Of a stretch of 64,000 nucleotides of DNA, positions 38,901 through 52,303 are shown piece after piece. The stretch is taken from NCBI RefSeq assembly GCF_051020975.1, contig NW_027478162.1:18228001-18292000 (forward strand). Reading direction: 5' to 3'. A model generated the notes under the pieces. It had not been told where the DNA came from, searched no databases, and saw nothing but the letters and a program-made list of their open reading frames with translations. How positions within the stretch are numbered: the first letter of the stretch is position 1; every line of letters begins with the position of its first letter. Origin of the DNA: Osmia lignaria lignaria. Lineage: Eukaryota > Arthropoda > Insecta > Hymenoptera > Megachilidae. Made by a program: the position numbers and the translations under genes.

Positions 38901-39435
38901 TGCACTAGTGCGAGCCGCAAATGCCACTTCCAGCTTAGCTGTGCAGAAGAAGAACAACAAGAAGAAGAAATATCTCGAAATATGTCCGTCAGGCCCCTTC
39001 CCTTGAGATAAATCTGCAAATATCTCGGAAACGAAGCGAGCTATGGCAAAATGTTAAGAGACCTTTTTTGTAGAGAATTCTGTTTCCTACAATTTATGTT
39101 CTATGATATTTTTTGATCAGAAGCGTAGTTTTCGAGATATATCGAGATATTTAAAAGTTCCGAAGCCGCACCAACATAATAGAGATACAGAAACACCGTG
39201 GCCCCTTTCTTTGAGATAACTCTGCACTAGTGCGAGCCGCTAATGCCACTTCCAGCTTAGCTGTGCAGAAGAAGAACAACAAGAAGAAGAAATATCTCGA
39301 AATATGTCCGTCAGGCCCCTTCCCTTGAGATAAATCTGCAAATATCTCGGAAACGAAGCGAGCTATGGCAAAATGTTAAGAGACCTTTTTTGTAGAGAAT
39401 TAAGTTTCCTACTTTTTATGTTCTATGATATTTTT

Positions 39436-39754
39436 TGATCAGATGCGTAGTTCTCGAGATATATCAAGATATTTAAAAGTTCCGAAGCCGCACCAACATA
39501 ATAGAGATACAGAAACAGCGTGGCCCCTTTCTTTGAGATATCTCTGCATTATTGCGAGCTGCAAATGCCACTTCCAGCTTAGCTGTGCAGAAGAACAACA
39601 AGAAGAAGCAATATCTCGAAATATGTCCGTCAGGCCCCTTCCCTTGAGATAAATCTGCAAATATCTCGGAAACGAAGAGAGCTATGGCGAAATGTTAAGA
39701 GACCTTTTTTGTAGAGAATTAAGTTTCCTACTTTTTATGTTCTATGATATTTTT
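39436..39754. repeat. 319-bp monomer (GCAATATCTC form, AACAGCGTGG)
   Basis: First of two adjacent deletion monomers inside the 22-monomer unit. It also has TGAGATATCTCTGCATTATT. Confidence 0.95.
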
Positions 39755-40073
39755 TGATCAGATGCGTAGTTCTCGAGATATATCAAGATATTTAAAAGTT
39801 CCGGAGCCGCACCAACATAATAGAGATACAGAAACACCGTGGCCCCTTTCTTTCAGATAACTATGCACTACTGCGAGCTGCAAATGCCACTTCCAGCTTA
39901 GCTGTGCAGAAGAACAACAAAAAGAAGCAATATCTCGAAATATGTCCGTCAGGCCCCTTCCCTTGAGATAAATCTGCAAATATCTCGGAAACGAAGAGAG
40001 CTATGGCAAAATGTTAAGAGACCTTTTTTGTAGAGAATTAAGTTTCCTACTTTTTATGTTCTATGATATTTTT
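39755..40073. repeat. 319-bp monomer (GCAATATCTC form, CCGGAGCC)
   Basis: Second of the adjacent pair in copy 1 of the 22-monomer unit, with CAACAAAAAGAAGC and GCACTACTGCG as private changes shared only with its copy at 46511. Confidence 0.95.
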
Positions 40074-43000
40074 TGATCTGATGCGTAGTTCTCGAGATAT
40101 ATCAAGATATTTAAAAGTTCCGAAGCCGCACCAACATAATAGAGATACAGAAACACCGTGGCCCCTTTCTTTGAGATAACTCTGCACTATTGCGAGCTGT
40201 AAATGCCACTTCCAGCTTAGCTGTGCAGAAGAAGAACAACAAGAAGAAGAAATATCTCGAAATATGTCCGTCAGGCCCCTTCCCTTGAGATATATCTGCA
40301 AATATCTCGGAAACGAAGCGAGCTATGGCAAAATGTTAAGAGACCTTTTTTGTAGAGAATTATGTTTCCTACAATTTATGTTCTATGATATTTTTTGATC
40401 AGAAGCGTAGTTTTCGAGATATATCGAGATATTTAAAAGTTCCGAAGCCGCACCAACATAATAGAGATACAGAAACACCGTGGCCCCTTTCGTTGAGATA
40501 ACTCTGCACTAGTGCGAGCCGCAAATGCCACTTCCAGCTTAGCTGTGCAGAAGAAGAACAACAAGAAGAAGAAATATCTCGAAATATGTCCGTCAGGCCC
40601 CTTCCCTTGAGATATATCTGCAAATATCTCGGAAACGATGCGAGCTATGGCAAAATGTTAAGAGACCTTTTTTGTAGAGAATTAAGTTTCCTACTTTTTA
40701 TGTTCTATGATATTTTTTGATCAGATGCGTAGTTCTCGAGATATATCAAGATATTTAAAAGTTCCGAAGCCGCACCAACATAATAGAGATACAGAAACAC
40801 CGTGGCCCCTTTCTTCGAGATAACTCTGCACTATTGCGAGCTGTAAATGCCACTTCCAGCTTAGCTGTGCAGAAGAAGAACAACAAGAAGAAGAAATATC
40901 TCGAAATATGTCCGTCAGGCCCCTTCCCTTGAGATATATCTGCAAATATCTCGGAAACGAAGCGAGCTATGGCAAAATGTTAAGAGACCTTTTTTGTAGA
41001 GAATTATGTTTCGTACAATTTATGTTCTATGATATTTTTTGGTCAGAAGCGTAGTTTTCGAGATATATCGAGATATTTAAAAGTTCCAAAGCCGCACCAA
41101 CATAATAGAGATACAGAAACACCGTGGCCCCTTTCTTTGAGATAACTCTGCACTAGTGCGAGCCGCAAATGCCACTTCCAGCTTAGCTGTGCAGAAGAAG
41201 AACAACAAGAAGAAGAAATATCTCGAAATATGTCCGTCAGGCCCCTTCCCTTGAGATATATCTGCAAATATATTGGAAACGAAGCGAGCTATGGCAAAAT
41301 GTTAAGAGACGTTTTTTGTAGAGAATTAAGTTTCCTACTTTTTATGTTCTATGATATTTTTTGATCAGATGCGTAGTTCTCGAGATACATCAAGATATTT
41401 AAAAGTTCCGAAGCCGCACCAACATAATAGAGATACAGAAACACCGTGGCCCCTTTCTTTGAGATAACTCTGCACTATTGCGAGCTGCAAATGCCACTTC
41501 CAGCTTAGCTGTGCAGAGGAAGAACAACAAGAAGAAGAAATATCTCGAAATATGTCCGTCAGGCCAGTTCCTTTGAGCTGAATCTGCAAATATCTCGGAA
41601 ACGAAGCGAGCTATGGCAAAATGTTAAGAGACGTTTTTTATAGAGAATTATGTTTCCTACAATTTATGTTCTATGATATTTTTTGATCAGAAGCGTAGTT
41701 TTCGAGATATATCGAGATATTTAAAAGTTCCGAAGCCGCACCAACATAATAGGGATACAGAAACACCGTGGCCCCTTTCTTTGAGATAACTCTGCACTAG
41801 TGCGAGCCGCAAATGCCACTTCCAGCTTAGCTGTGCAGAAGAAGAACAACAAGAAGAAGAAATATCTCGAAATATGTCCGTCAGGCCCCTTCCCTTGAGA
41901 TAAATCTGCAAATATCTCGGAAACGAAGCGAGCTATGGCGAAATGTTAAGAGACCTTTTTTGTAGAGAATTAAGTTTCCTACTTTTTATGTTCTATGATA
42001 TTTTTTGATCAGATGCGTAGTTCTCGAGATATATCAAGATATTTAAAAGTTCCGAAGCCGCACCAACATAATAGAGATACAGAAACACCGTGGCCCCTTT
42101 CTTTGAGATAACTCTGCACGATTGCGAGCTGTAAATGCCACTTCCAGCTTAGCTGTGCAGAAGAAGGACAACAAGAATAAGAAATATCTCGAAATATGTC
42201 CGTCAGGCCCCTTCCCTTGAGATAAATCTGCAAATATCTCGGAAACGAAGCGAGCTATGGCGAAATGTTAAGAGACCTTTTTTGTAGAGAATTATGCTTC
42301 CTACAATTTATGTTCTATGATATTTTTTGATCAGAAGCGTAGTTTTCGAGATACATCGAGATATTTAAAAGTTCCGAAGCCGCACCAACATAATAGAGAT
42401 ACAGAAACACCGTGGCCCCTTTCGTTGAGATAACTCTGCACTAGTGCGAGCCGCAAATGCCACTTCCAGCTTAGCTGTGCAGAAGAAGAACAACAAGAAG
42501 AAGAAATATCTCGAAATATGTCCGTCAGGCCCCTTCCCTTGAGATATATCTGCAAATATCTCGGAAACGAAGCGAGCTATGGCAAAATGTTAAGAGACCT
42601 TTTTTGTAGAGAATTATGTTTCCGACTTTTTATGTTCTATGATATTTTTTGATCAGAAGCGTAGTTTTCGAGATATATCGAGATATTTAAAAGTTCCGAA
42701 GCCGCACCAACATAATAGAGATACAGAAACACCGTGGCCCCTTTCTTTGAGATAACTCTGCACTATTGCGAGCTGCAAATGCCACTTCCAGCTTAGCTGT
42801 GCAGAAGAAGAACAACAAGAAGAAGAAATATCTGGAAATATGTCCGTCAGGCCCCTTCCCTTGAGATAAATCTGCAAATATCTCGGAAACGAACCGAGCT
42901 ATGGCAAAATGTTGAGAGACCTTTTTTGTAGAGAATTAAGTTTCCTACTATTTATGTTCTATGATATTTTTGGATCAGATGCGTAGTTCTCGAGATATAT

Positions 43001-46000
43001 CAAGATATTTAAAAGTTCCGAAGCCGCACCAACATAATAGAGGTACAGAAACACCGTGGCCCCTTTCTTTGAGATAACTCTGCACTATTGCGAGCTGCAA
43101 ATGCCACTTCCAGCTTAGCTGTGCAGAAGAAGAACAACAAGAAGAAGAAATATCTGGAAATATGTCCGTCAGGCCCCTTCCCTTGAGATAAATCTGCAAA
43201 TATCTCGGAAACGAAGCGAGCTATGGGAAAATGTTAAGAGACGTTTTTTGTAGAGAATTATGTTTCCTACAATTTATGTTCTATGATATTTTTTGATCAG
43301 AAGCGTAGTTTTCGAGATATATCGAGATATTTAAAAGTTCCGAAGCCGCACCAACATAATAGGGATACAGAAACACCGTGGCCCCTTTCTTTGAGATAAC
43401 TCTGCACTAGTGCGAGCCGCAAACGCCACTTCCAGCTTAGCTGTGCAGAAGAAGAACAACAAGAAGAAGAAATATCTCGAAATATTTCCGTCAGGCCCCT
43501 TCCCTTGAGATAAATCTGCAAATATCTCGGAAACGAAGCGAGCTATGGCGAAATGTTAAGAGACCTTTTTTGTAGAGAATTAAGTTTCCTACTTTTCATG
43601 TTCTATGATATTTTTTGATCAGATGCGTAGTTCTCGAGATATATCAAGATATTTAAAAGTTCCGAAGCCGCACCAACATAATAGAGATACAGAAACACCG
43701 TGGCCCCTTTCTTTGAGATAACTCTGCACGATTGCGAGCTGTAAATGCCACTTCCAGCTTAGCTGTGCAGAAGAAGGACAACAAGAAGAAGAAATATCTC
43801 GAAATATGTCCGTCAGGCCCCTTCCCTTGAGATAAATCTGCAAATATCTCGGAAACGAAGCGAGCTATGGCGAAATGTTAAAAGACCTTTTTTGTAGAGA
43901 ATTAAGTTTCCTACTTTTTATGTTCCATGATATTTTTTGATCAGATGCATAGTTCTCGAGATATATCAAGATATTTAAAAGTTCCGAAGCCGCACCAACA
44001 TAATAGAGATACAGAAACACCGTGGCCCCTTTCTTTGAGATAACTCTGCACTATTGCGAGCTGCAAATGCTACTTCCAGCTTAGCTGTGCAGAGGACGAA
44101 CAACAAGAAGAAGAAATATCTCGAAATATGTCCGTCAGGCCAGTTCCTTTGAGCTGAATCTGCAAATATCTCGGAAACGAAGCGAGCTATGGCGAAATGT
44201 TAAGAGACCTTTTTTGTAGAGAATTAAGTTTCCTACTTTTCATGTTCTATGATATTTTTTGATCAGATGCGTAGTTCTCGAGATATATCAAGATATTTAA
44301 AAGTTCCGAAGCCGCACCAACATAATAGAGATACAGAAACACCGTGGCCCCTTTCTTTGAGATAACTCTGCACGATTGCGAGCTGTAAATGCCACTTCCA
44401 GCTTAGCTGTGCAGATGAAGGACAACAAGAAGAAGAAATATCTCGAAATATGTCCGTCAGGCCCCTTCCCTTGAGATAAATCTGCAAATATCTCGGAAAC
44501 GAAGCGAGCTATGGCGAAATGTTAAGAGACCTTTTTTGTAGAGAATTAAGTTTCCTACTTTTTATGTTCCATGATATTTTTTGATCAGATGCGTAGTTCT
44601 CGAGATACATCAAGATATTTAAAAGTTCCGAAGCCGCACCAACATAATAGAGATACAGAAACACCGTGGCCCCTTTCTTTGAGATAACTCTGCACTATTG
44701 CGAGCTGCAAATGCCACTTCCAGCTTAGCTGTGCAGAGGACGAACAACAAGAAGAAGAAATATCTCGAAATATGTCCGTCAGGCCAGTTCCTTTGAGCTG
44801 AATCTGCAAATATCTCGGAAACGAAGCGAGCTATGGCAAAATGTTAAGAGACGTTTTTTATAGAGAATTATGTTTCCTACAATTTATGTTCTATGATATT
44901 TTTTGATCAGAAGCGTAGTTTTCGAGATATATCGAGATATTTAAAAGTTCCGAAGCCGCACCAACATAATAGGGATACAGAAACACCGTGGCCCCTTTCT
45001 TTGAGATAACTCTGCACTAGTGCGAGCCGCAAATGCCACTTCCAGCTTAGCTGTGCAGAAGAAGAACAACAAGAAGAAGAAATATCTCGAAATATGTCCG
45101 TCAGGCCCCTTCCCTTGAGATAAATCTGCAAATATCTCGGAAACGAAGCGAGCTATGGCAAAATGTTAAGACACCTTTTTTGTAGAGAATTAAGTTTCCT
45201 ACTTTTTATGTTCTATGATATTTTTTGATCTGATGCGTAGTTCTCGAGATATATCAAGATATTTAAAAGTTCCGAAGCCGCACCAACATAATAGAGATAC
45301 AGAAACACCGTGGCCCCTTTCTTTGAGATAACTCTGCACTATTGCGAGCTGTAAATGCCACTTCCAGCTTAGCTGTGCAGAAGAAGAACAACAAGAAGAA
45401 GAAATATCTCGAAATATGTCCGTCAGGCCCCTTCCCTTGAGATATATCTGCAAATATCTCGGAAACGAAGCGAGCTATGGCGAAATGTTAAGAGACCTTT
45501 TTTGTAGAGAATTATGTTTCCTACAATTTATGTTCTATGATATTTTTTGATCAGAAGCGTAGTTTTCGAGATATATCGAGATATTTAAAAGTTCCGAAGC
45601 CGCACCAACATAATAGAGATACAGAAACACCGTGGCCCCTTTCGTTGAGATAACTCTGCACTAGTGCGAGCCGCAAATGCCACTTCCAGCTTAGCTGTGC
45701 AGAAGAAGAACAACAAGAAGAAGAAATATCTCGAAATATGTCCGTCAGGCCCCTTCCCTTGAGATAAATCTGCAAATATCTCGGAAACGAAGCGAGCTAT
45801 GGCAAAATGTTAAGAGACCTTTTTTGTAGAGAATTCTGTTTCCTACAATTTATGTTCTATGATATTTTTTGATCAGAAGCGTAGTTTTCGAGATATATCG
45901 AGATATTTAAAAGTTCCGAAGCCGCACCAACATAATAGAGATACAGAAACACCGTGGCCCCTTTCTTTGAGATAACTCTGCACTAGTGCGAGCCGCTAAT

Positions 46001-46191
46001 GCCACTTCCAGCTTAGCTGTGCAGAAGAAGAACAACAAGAAGAAGAAATATCTCGAAATATGTCCGTCAGGCCCCTTCCCTTGAGATAAATCTGCAAATA
46101 TCTCGGAAACGAAGCGAGCTATGGCAAAATGTTAAGAGACCTTTTTTGTAGAGAATTAAGTTTCCTACTTTTTATGTTCTATGATATTTTT

Positions 46192-46510
46192 TGATCAGAT
46201 GCGTAGTTCTCGAGATATATCAAGATATTTAAAAGTTCCGAAGCCGCACCAACATAATAGAGATACAGAAACAGCGTGGCCCCTTTCTTTGAGATATCTC
46301 TGCATTATTGCGAGCTGCAAATGCCACTTCCAGCTTAGCTGTGCAGAAGAACAACAAGAAGAAGCAATATCTCGAAATATGTCCGTCAGGCCCCTTCCCT
46401 TGAGATAAATCTGCAAATATCTCGGAAACGAAGAGAGCTATGGCGAAATGTTAAGAGACCTTTTTTGTAGAGAATTAAGTTTCCTACTTTTTATGTTCTA
46501 TGATATTTTT
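46192..46510. repeat. 319-bp monomer, block copy of 39436
   Basis: Lies 6756 bp from 39436, within copy 2 of the 22-monomer unit, with the same marker set. Confidence 0.95.
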
Positions 46511-46829
46511 TGATCAGATGCGTAGTTCTCGAGATATATCAAGATATTTAAAAGTTCCGGAGCCGCACCAACATAATAGAGATACAGAAACACCGTGGCC
46601 CCTTTCTTTCAGATAACTATGCACTACTGCGAGCTGCAAATGCCACTTCCAGCTTAGCTGTGCAGAAGAACAACAAAAAGAAGCAATATCTCGAAATATG
46701 TCCGTCAGGCCCCTTCCCTTGAGATAAATCTGCAAATATCTCGGAAACGAAGAGAGCTATGGCAAAATGTTAAGAGACCTTTTTTGTAGAGAATTAAGTT
46801 TCCTACTTTTTATGTTCTATGATATTTTT
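46511..46829. repeat. 319-bp monomer, block copy of 39755
   Basis: Lies 6756 bp from 39755 and has the same CCGGAGCC and CAACAAAAAGAAGC changes. Confidence 0.95.
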
Positions 46830-48117
46830 TGATCTGATGCGTAGTTCTCGAGATATATCAAGATATTTAAAAGTTCCGAAGCCGCACCAACATAATAGAG
46901 ATACAGAAACACCGTGGCCCCTTTCTTTGAGATAACTCTGCACTATTGCGAGCTGTAAATGCCACTTCCAGCTTAGCTGTGCAGAAGAAGAACAACAAGA
47001 AGAAGAAATATCTCGAAATATGTCCGTCAGGCCCCTTCCCTTGAGATATATCTGCAAATATCTCGGAAACGAAGCGAGCTATGGCAAAATGTTAAGAGAC
47101 CTTTTTTGTAGAGAATTATGTTTCCTACAATTTATGTTCTATGATATTTTTTGATCAGAAGCGTAGTTTTCGAGATATATCGAGATATTTAAAAGTTCCG
47201 AAGCCGCACCAACATAATAGAGATACAGAAACACCGTGGCCCCTTTCGTTGAGATAACTCTGCACTAGTGCGAGCCGCAAATGCCACTTCCAGCTTAGCT
47301 GTGCAGAAGAAGAACAACAAGAAGAAGAAATATCTCGAAATATGTCCGTCAGGCCCCTTCCCTTGAGATATATCTGCAAATATCTCGGAAACGAAGCGAG
47401 CTATGGCAAAATGTTAAGAGACCTTTTTTGTAGAGAATTAAGTTTCCTACTTTTTATGTTCTATGATATTTTTTGATCAGATGCGTAGTTCTCGAGATAT
47501 ATCAAGATATTTAAAAGTTCCGAAGCCGCACCAACATAATAGAGATACAGAAACACCGTGGCCCCTTTCTTCGAGATAACTCTGCACTATTGCGAGCTGT
47601 AAATGCCACTTCCAGCTTAGCTGTGCAGAAGAAGAACAACAAGAAGAAGAAATATCTCGAAATATGTCCGTCAGGCCCCTTCCCTTGAGATATATCTGCA
47701 AATATCTCGGAAACGAAGCGAGCTATGGCAAAATGTTAAGAGACCTTTTTTGTAGAGAATTATGTTTCGTACAATTTATGTTCTATGATATTTTTTGGTC
47801 AGAAGCGTAGTTTTCGAGATATATCGAGATATTTAAAAGTTCCAAAGCCGCACCAACATAATAGAGATACAGAAACACCGTGGCCCCTTTCTTTGAGATA
47901 ACTCTGCACTAGTGCGAGCCGCAAATGCCACTTCCAGCTTAGCTGTGCAGAAGAAGAACAACAAGAAGAAGAAATATCTCGAAATATGTCCGTCAGGCCC
48001 CTTCCCTTGAGATATATCTGCAAATATATTGGAAACGAAGCGAGCTATGGCAAAATGTTAAGAGACGTTTTTTGTAGAGAATTAAGTTTCCTACTTTTTA
48101 TGTTCTATGATATTTTT

Positions 48118-48950
48118 TGATCAGATGCGTAGTTCTCGAGATACATCAAGATATTTAAAAGTTCCGAAGCCGCACCAACATAATAGAGATACAGAAACAC
48201 CGTGGCCCCTTTCTTTGAGATAACTCTGCACTATTGCGAGCTGCAAATGCCACTTCCAGCTTAGCTGTGCAGAGGAAGAACAACAAGAAGAAGAAATATC
48301 TCGAAATATGTCCGTCAGGCCAGTTCCTTTGAGCTGAATCTGCAAATATCTCGGAAACGAAGCGAGCTATGGCAAAATGTTAAGAGACGTTTTTTATAGA
48401 GAATTATGTTTCCTACAATTTATGTTCTATGATATTTTTTGATCAGAAGCGTAGTTTTCGAGATATATCGAGATATTTAAAAGTTCCGAAGCCGCACCAA
48501 CATAATAGGGATACAGAAACACCGTGGCCCCTTTCTTTGAGATAACTCTGCACTAGTGCGAGCCGCAAATGCCACTTCCAGCTTAGCTGTGCAGAAGAAG
48601 AACAACAAGAAGAAGAAATATCTCGAAATATGTCCGTCAGGCCCCTTCCCTTGAGATAAATCTGCAAATATCTCGGAAACGAAGCGAGCTATGGCGAAAT
48701 GTTAAGAGACCTTTTTTGTAGAGAATTAAGTTTCCTACTTTTTATGTTCTATGATATTTTTTGATCAGATGCGTAGTTCTCGAGATATATCAAGATATTT
48801 AAAAGTTCCGAAGCCGCACCAGCATAATAGAGATACAGAAACACCGTGGCCCCTTTCTTTGAGATAACTCTGCACGATTGCGAGCTGTAAATGCCACTTC
48901 CAGCTTAGCTGTGCAGAAGAAGGACAACAAGAAGAAGAAATATCTCGAAA
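48118..48950. repeat. Start of a third copy of the 22-monomer unit
   Basis: The monomers at 48118 and 48440, and the left part of 48762, continue the series (GAGATACATCAAG, then the GGGATAC type, then the GCACGATTGCG type). The match then breaks: the unit at 48762 has GAAGAAGAAAT where its partner has GAATAAGAAAT, and the next monomer is of another type. The right limit is approximate. Confidence 0.8.
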
Positions 48951-49405
48951 TATGTCCGTCAGGCCCCTTCCCTTGAGATAAATCTGCAAATATCTCGGAA
49001 ACGAAGCGAGCCATGGCGAAATGTTAAGAGACCTTTTTTGTAGAGAATTAAGTTTCCTACTTTTTATGTTCTATGATATTTTTTGATCAGATGCGTAGTT
49101 CTCGAGATATATCAAGATATTTAAAAGTTCCGAAGCCGCACCAACATAATAGAGATACAGAAACACCGTGGCCCCTTTCTTTGAGATAACTCTGCACTAT
49201 TGCGAGCTGCAAATGCCACTTCCAGCTTAGCTGTGCAGAGGAAGAACAACAAGAAGAAGAAATATCTCGAAATATGTCCGTCAGGCCAGTTCCTTTGAGC
49301 TGAATCTGCAAATATCTCGGAAACGAAGCGAGCTATGGCAAAATGTTAAGAGACGTTTTTTATAGAGAATTATGTTTCCTACGTTTTATGTTCTATGATA
49401 TTTTT

Positions 49406-51110
49406 TGATCAGACGCGTAGCTCTCGAGATATATCAAGATATTTAAAAGTTCCGAAGCCGCACCAACATAATAGAGATACAGAAACAGCGTGGCCCCTTT
49501 CTTTGAGATATCTCTGCACTATTGCGAGCTGCAAATGCCACTTCCAGCTTAGCTGCGCAGAAGAAGAACAACAAGAAGAAGAAATATCTCGAAATATGTC
49601 CGTCAGGCCCCTTCCCTTGAGATAAATCTGCAAATATCTCGGAAACGAAGCGAGCTATGGCAAAATGTTAAGAGACCTTATTTGCAGAGAATTAAGTTTC
49701 CTACTTTTTATGTTCTATGATATTTTTTGATCAGATGCGTAGTTCTCGAGATATATCAAGATATTTAAAAGTTCCGAAACCGCACCAACATAATAGAGAT
49801 ACAGAAACACCGTGGCCCCTTTCTTTGAGATAACTCTGCACTAGTGCGAGCCGCAAATGCCACTTCCAGCTTAGCTGTGCAGAAGAAGAACAACGAGAAG
49901 AAGAAATATCTCGAAATATGTCCGTCAGGCCCCTTCCCTTGAGATAAATCTGCAAATATCTCGGAAACGAAGCGAGCTATGGCAAAATGTTAAGAGACCT
50001 TTTTTGTAGAGAATTAAGTTTCCTACTTTTTATCTTCTATGATATTTTTTGATCAGATGCGTAGTTCTCGAGATATATTAAGATATTTAAAAGTTCCGAA
50101 GCCGCACCAACATAATAGAGATACAGAAACACCGTGGCCCCTTTCTTTGAGATAACTCTGCACTATTGCGAGCTGTAAATGCCACTTCCAGCTTAGCTGT
50201 GCAGAAGAAGAACAACAAGAAGAAGAAATATCTGGAAATATGTCCGTCAGGCCCCTTCCCTTGAGATAAATCTGCAAATATCTCGGAAACGAAGCGAGCT
50301 ATGGCGAAATGTTAAGAGACCTTTTTTGTAGAGAATTAAGTTTCCTACTTTTTATGTTCTATGATATTTTTTGATCAGATGCGTAGTTCTCGAGATATAT
50401 CAAGATATTTAAAAGTTCCGAAGCCGCACCAACATAATAGAGATACAGAAACACCGTGGCCCCTTTCTTTGAGATAACTCTGCACTAGTGCGAGCCGCAA
50501 ATGCCACTTCCAGCTTAGCTGTGCAGAAGAAGAACAACAAGAAGAAGAAATATCTCGAAATATGTCCGTCATGCCCCTTCCCTTGAGATAAATCTGCAAA
50601 TATCTCGGAAACGAAGCGAGCTATGGCAAAATGTTAAGAGACCTTTTTTGTAGAGAATTAAGTTTCCTACTTTTTATGTTCTATGATATTTTTTGATGAG
50701 ATGCGTAGATCTCGAGATATATCAAGATATTTAAAAGTTCCGAAGCCGCACCAACATAATAGAGATACAGAAACACCGTGGCCCCTTTCTTTGAGATAAC
50801 TCTGCACTATTGCGAGCTGCAAATGCCACTTCCAGCTTAGCTGTGCAGAGGAAGAACAACAAGAAGAAGAAATATCTCGAAATATGTCCGTCAGGCCCCT
50901 TCCCTTGAGATAAATCTGCAAATATCTCGGAAACGAAGCGAGCTATGGCAAAATGTTAAGAGACCTTTTTTGTAGAGAATTAAGTTTCCTACTTTTTATG
51001 TTCTATGATATTTTTTGATCAGATGCGTAGTTCTCGAGATATATCAAGATATTTAAAAGTTCCGAAGCCGCACCAACATAATAGAGATACAGAAACACCG
51101 TGGCCCCTTT
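49406..51110. repeat. Segmental duplication D, copy 1 (about 5.3 monomers)
   Basis: Ordered markers are GACGCGTAGC with AACAGCGTGG, CCGAAACCGC, ATATATTAAG, GTCATGCCCC and GATGAGATGCGTAGATC. They recur from 53589. The offset is 4183 bp for the first three monomers and 4505 bp for the next two, because one monomer is inserted in copy 2. A monomer like the first member also occurs at 33640. Confidence 0.88.
50694..51015. repeat. Monomer with BclI lost and BglII gained (copy 1)
   Basis: The boundary reads TGATGAGATGCGTAGATCTCG, so TGATCA is destroyed and AGATCT created by two substitutions 14 bases apart. The identical pair of changes at 55199 marks the two as copies of one ancestral monomer. 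Confidence 0.9.
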
Positions 51111-51659
51111 CGTTGAGATAACTCTGCACTAGTGCGAGCCGCAAATGCCACTTCCAGCTTAGCTGTGCAGAAGAAGAACAACAAGAAGAAGAAATATCTC
51201 GAAATATGTCCGTCAGGCCCCTTCCCTTGAGATAAATCTGCAAATATCTCGGAAACGAAGCGAGCTATGGCAAAATGTTAAGAGAGCTTTTTTGTAGAGA
51301 ATTCTGTTTCCTACAATTTATGTTCTATGATATTTTTCGATCAGAAGCGTAGTTTTCGAGATATATCGTGATATTTAAAAGTTCCGAAGCCGCACCAACA
51401 TAATAGAGATACAGAAACACCGTGTCCCCTTTCTTTGAGATAACTCTGCACTAGTGCGAGCCGCAAATGCCACTTCCAGCTTAGCTGTGCAGAAGAAGAA
51501 CAACAAGAAGAAGAAATATCTCGAAATATGTCCGTCAGGCCCCTTCCCTTGAGATAAATCTGCAAATATCTCGGAAACGAAGCGAGCTATGGCAAAATGT
51601 TAAGAGACCTTTTTTGTAGAGAATTAAGTTTCCTACTTTTTATGTTCTATGATATTTTT
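51016..51659. repeat. Two-monomer (644-bp) repeat, copy 1
   Basis: The monomers at 51016 (TTTCGTTGAG type) and 51338 (preceded by GAATTCTG, AGCGTAGTTTTCGAG type) repeat as a pair 644 bp downstream. GAATTCTG creates an EcoRI site that is rare in this array. The same pair of types also sits at 38792/39114 and 45548/45870. Confidence 0.82.
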
Positions 51660-52303
51660 TGATCAGATGCGTAGTTCTCGAGATATATCAAGATATTTAA
51701 AAGTTCCGAAGCCGCACCAACATAATAGAGATACAGAAACACCGTGGCCCCTTTCGTTGAGATAACTCTGCACTAGTATGAGCCGCAAATGCCACTTCCA
51801 GCTTAGCTGTGCAGAAGAAGAACAACAAGAAGAAGAAATATCTCGAAATATGTCCGTCAGGCCCCTTCCCTTGAGATAAATCTGCAAATATCTCGGAAAC
51901 GAAGCGAGCTATGGCAAAATGTTAAGAGACCTTTTTTGTAGAGAATTCTGTTTCCTACAATTTATGTTCTATGATATTTTTTGATCAGAAGCGTAGTTTT
52001 CGAGATATATCGAGATATTTAAAAGTTCCGAAGCCGCACCAACATAATAGAGATACAGAAACACCGTGGCCCCTTTCTTTGAGATAACTCTGCACTAGTG
52101 CGAGCCGCAAATGCCACTTCCAGCTTAGCTGTGCAGAAGAAGAACAACAAGAAGAAGAAATATCTCGAAATATGTCCGTCAAGCCCCTTCCCTTGAGATA
52201 AATCTGCAAATATCTCGGAAACGAAGCGAGGTATGGCAAAATGTTAAGAGACCTTTTTTGTAGAGAATTAAGTTTCCTACTTTTTATGTTCTATGATATT
52301 TTT
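51660..52303. repeat. Two-monomer (644-bp) repeat, copy 2
   Basis: Second copy of the dimer, with GAATTCTG again at the internal junction. Copy-specific changes include GTATGAGCCGC in the first member and CGAGGTATGG in the second. Confidence 0.82.

Larger units (their letters stand above)
34284..41361. repeat. 22-monomer higher-order unit, copy 1 (7078 bp)
   Basis: Twenty-two monomers, two of them 319 bp, recur in the same order from 41362 on. Ordered markers include GAGATACATCAAG, AAGAATAAGAAAT, TTTCCGACTTT, GAGGTACAG, AATATTTCCGTC, TTAAAAGACC, CAGATGAAGGAC, TTAAGACACC, GAATTCTG, CCGCTAATGCC and TATATTGG. The left breakpoint lies near 34195-34283: the unit before it shares GAGACG but reads TATCTTGG where 41270 reads TATATTGG. 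Offsets to copy 2 are 7078 bp up to about 36120 and 6756 bp afterwards. Confidence 0.94.
41362..48117. repeat. 22-monomer higher-order unit, copy 2, minus one monomer (6756 bp)
   Basis: Follows copy 1 directly with the same marker order and the same pair of 319-bp monomers. One monomer is missing: the unit at 42972 has the left part of 35894 (GAGGTACAG) joined to the right end of 36216 (GCTATGGGAAAATG, GAGACG), a deletion by unequal exchange between neighbours. Differences I noticed between the copies are few: A37835 versus G44591, and T40639 versus A47395. Confidence 0.94.

Noticed and set aside
34284..48117. The 7-kb near-identical duplication as a pure assembly error
   Set aside because: Copy 2 lacks one monomer with a clean recombinant join and has private substitutions, which a simple duplicated contig would not show. 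Read-level confirmation remains desirable.
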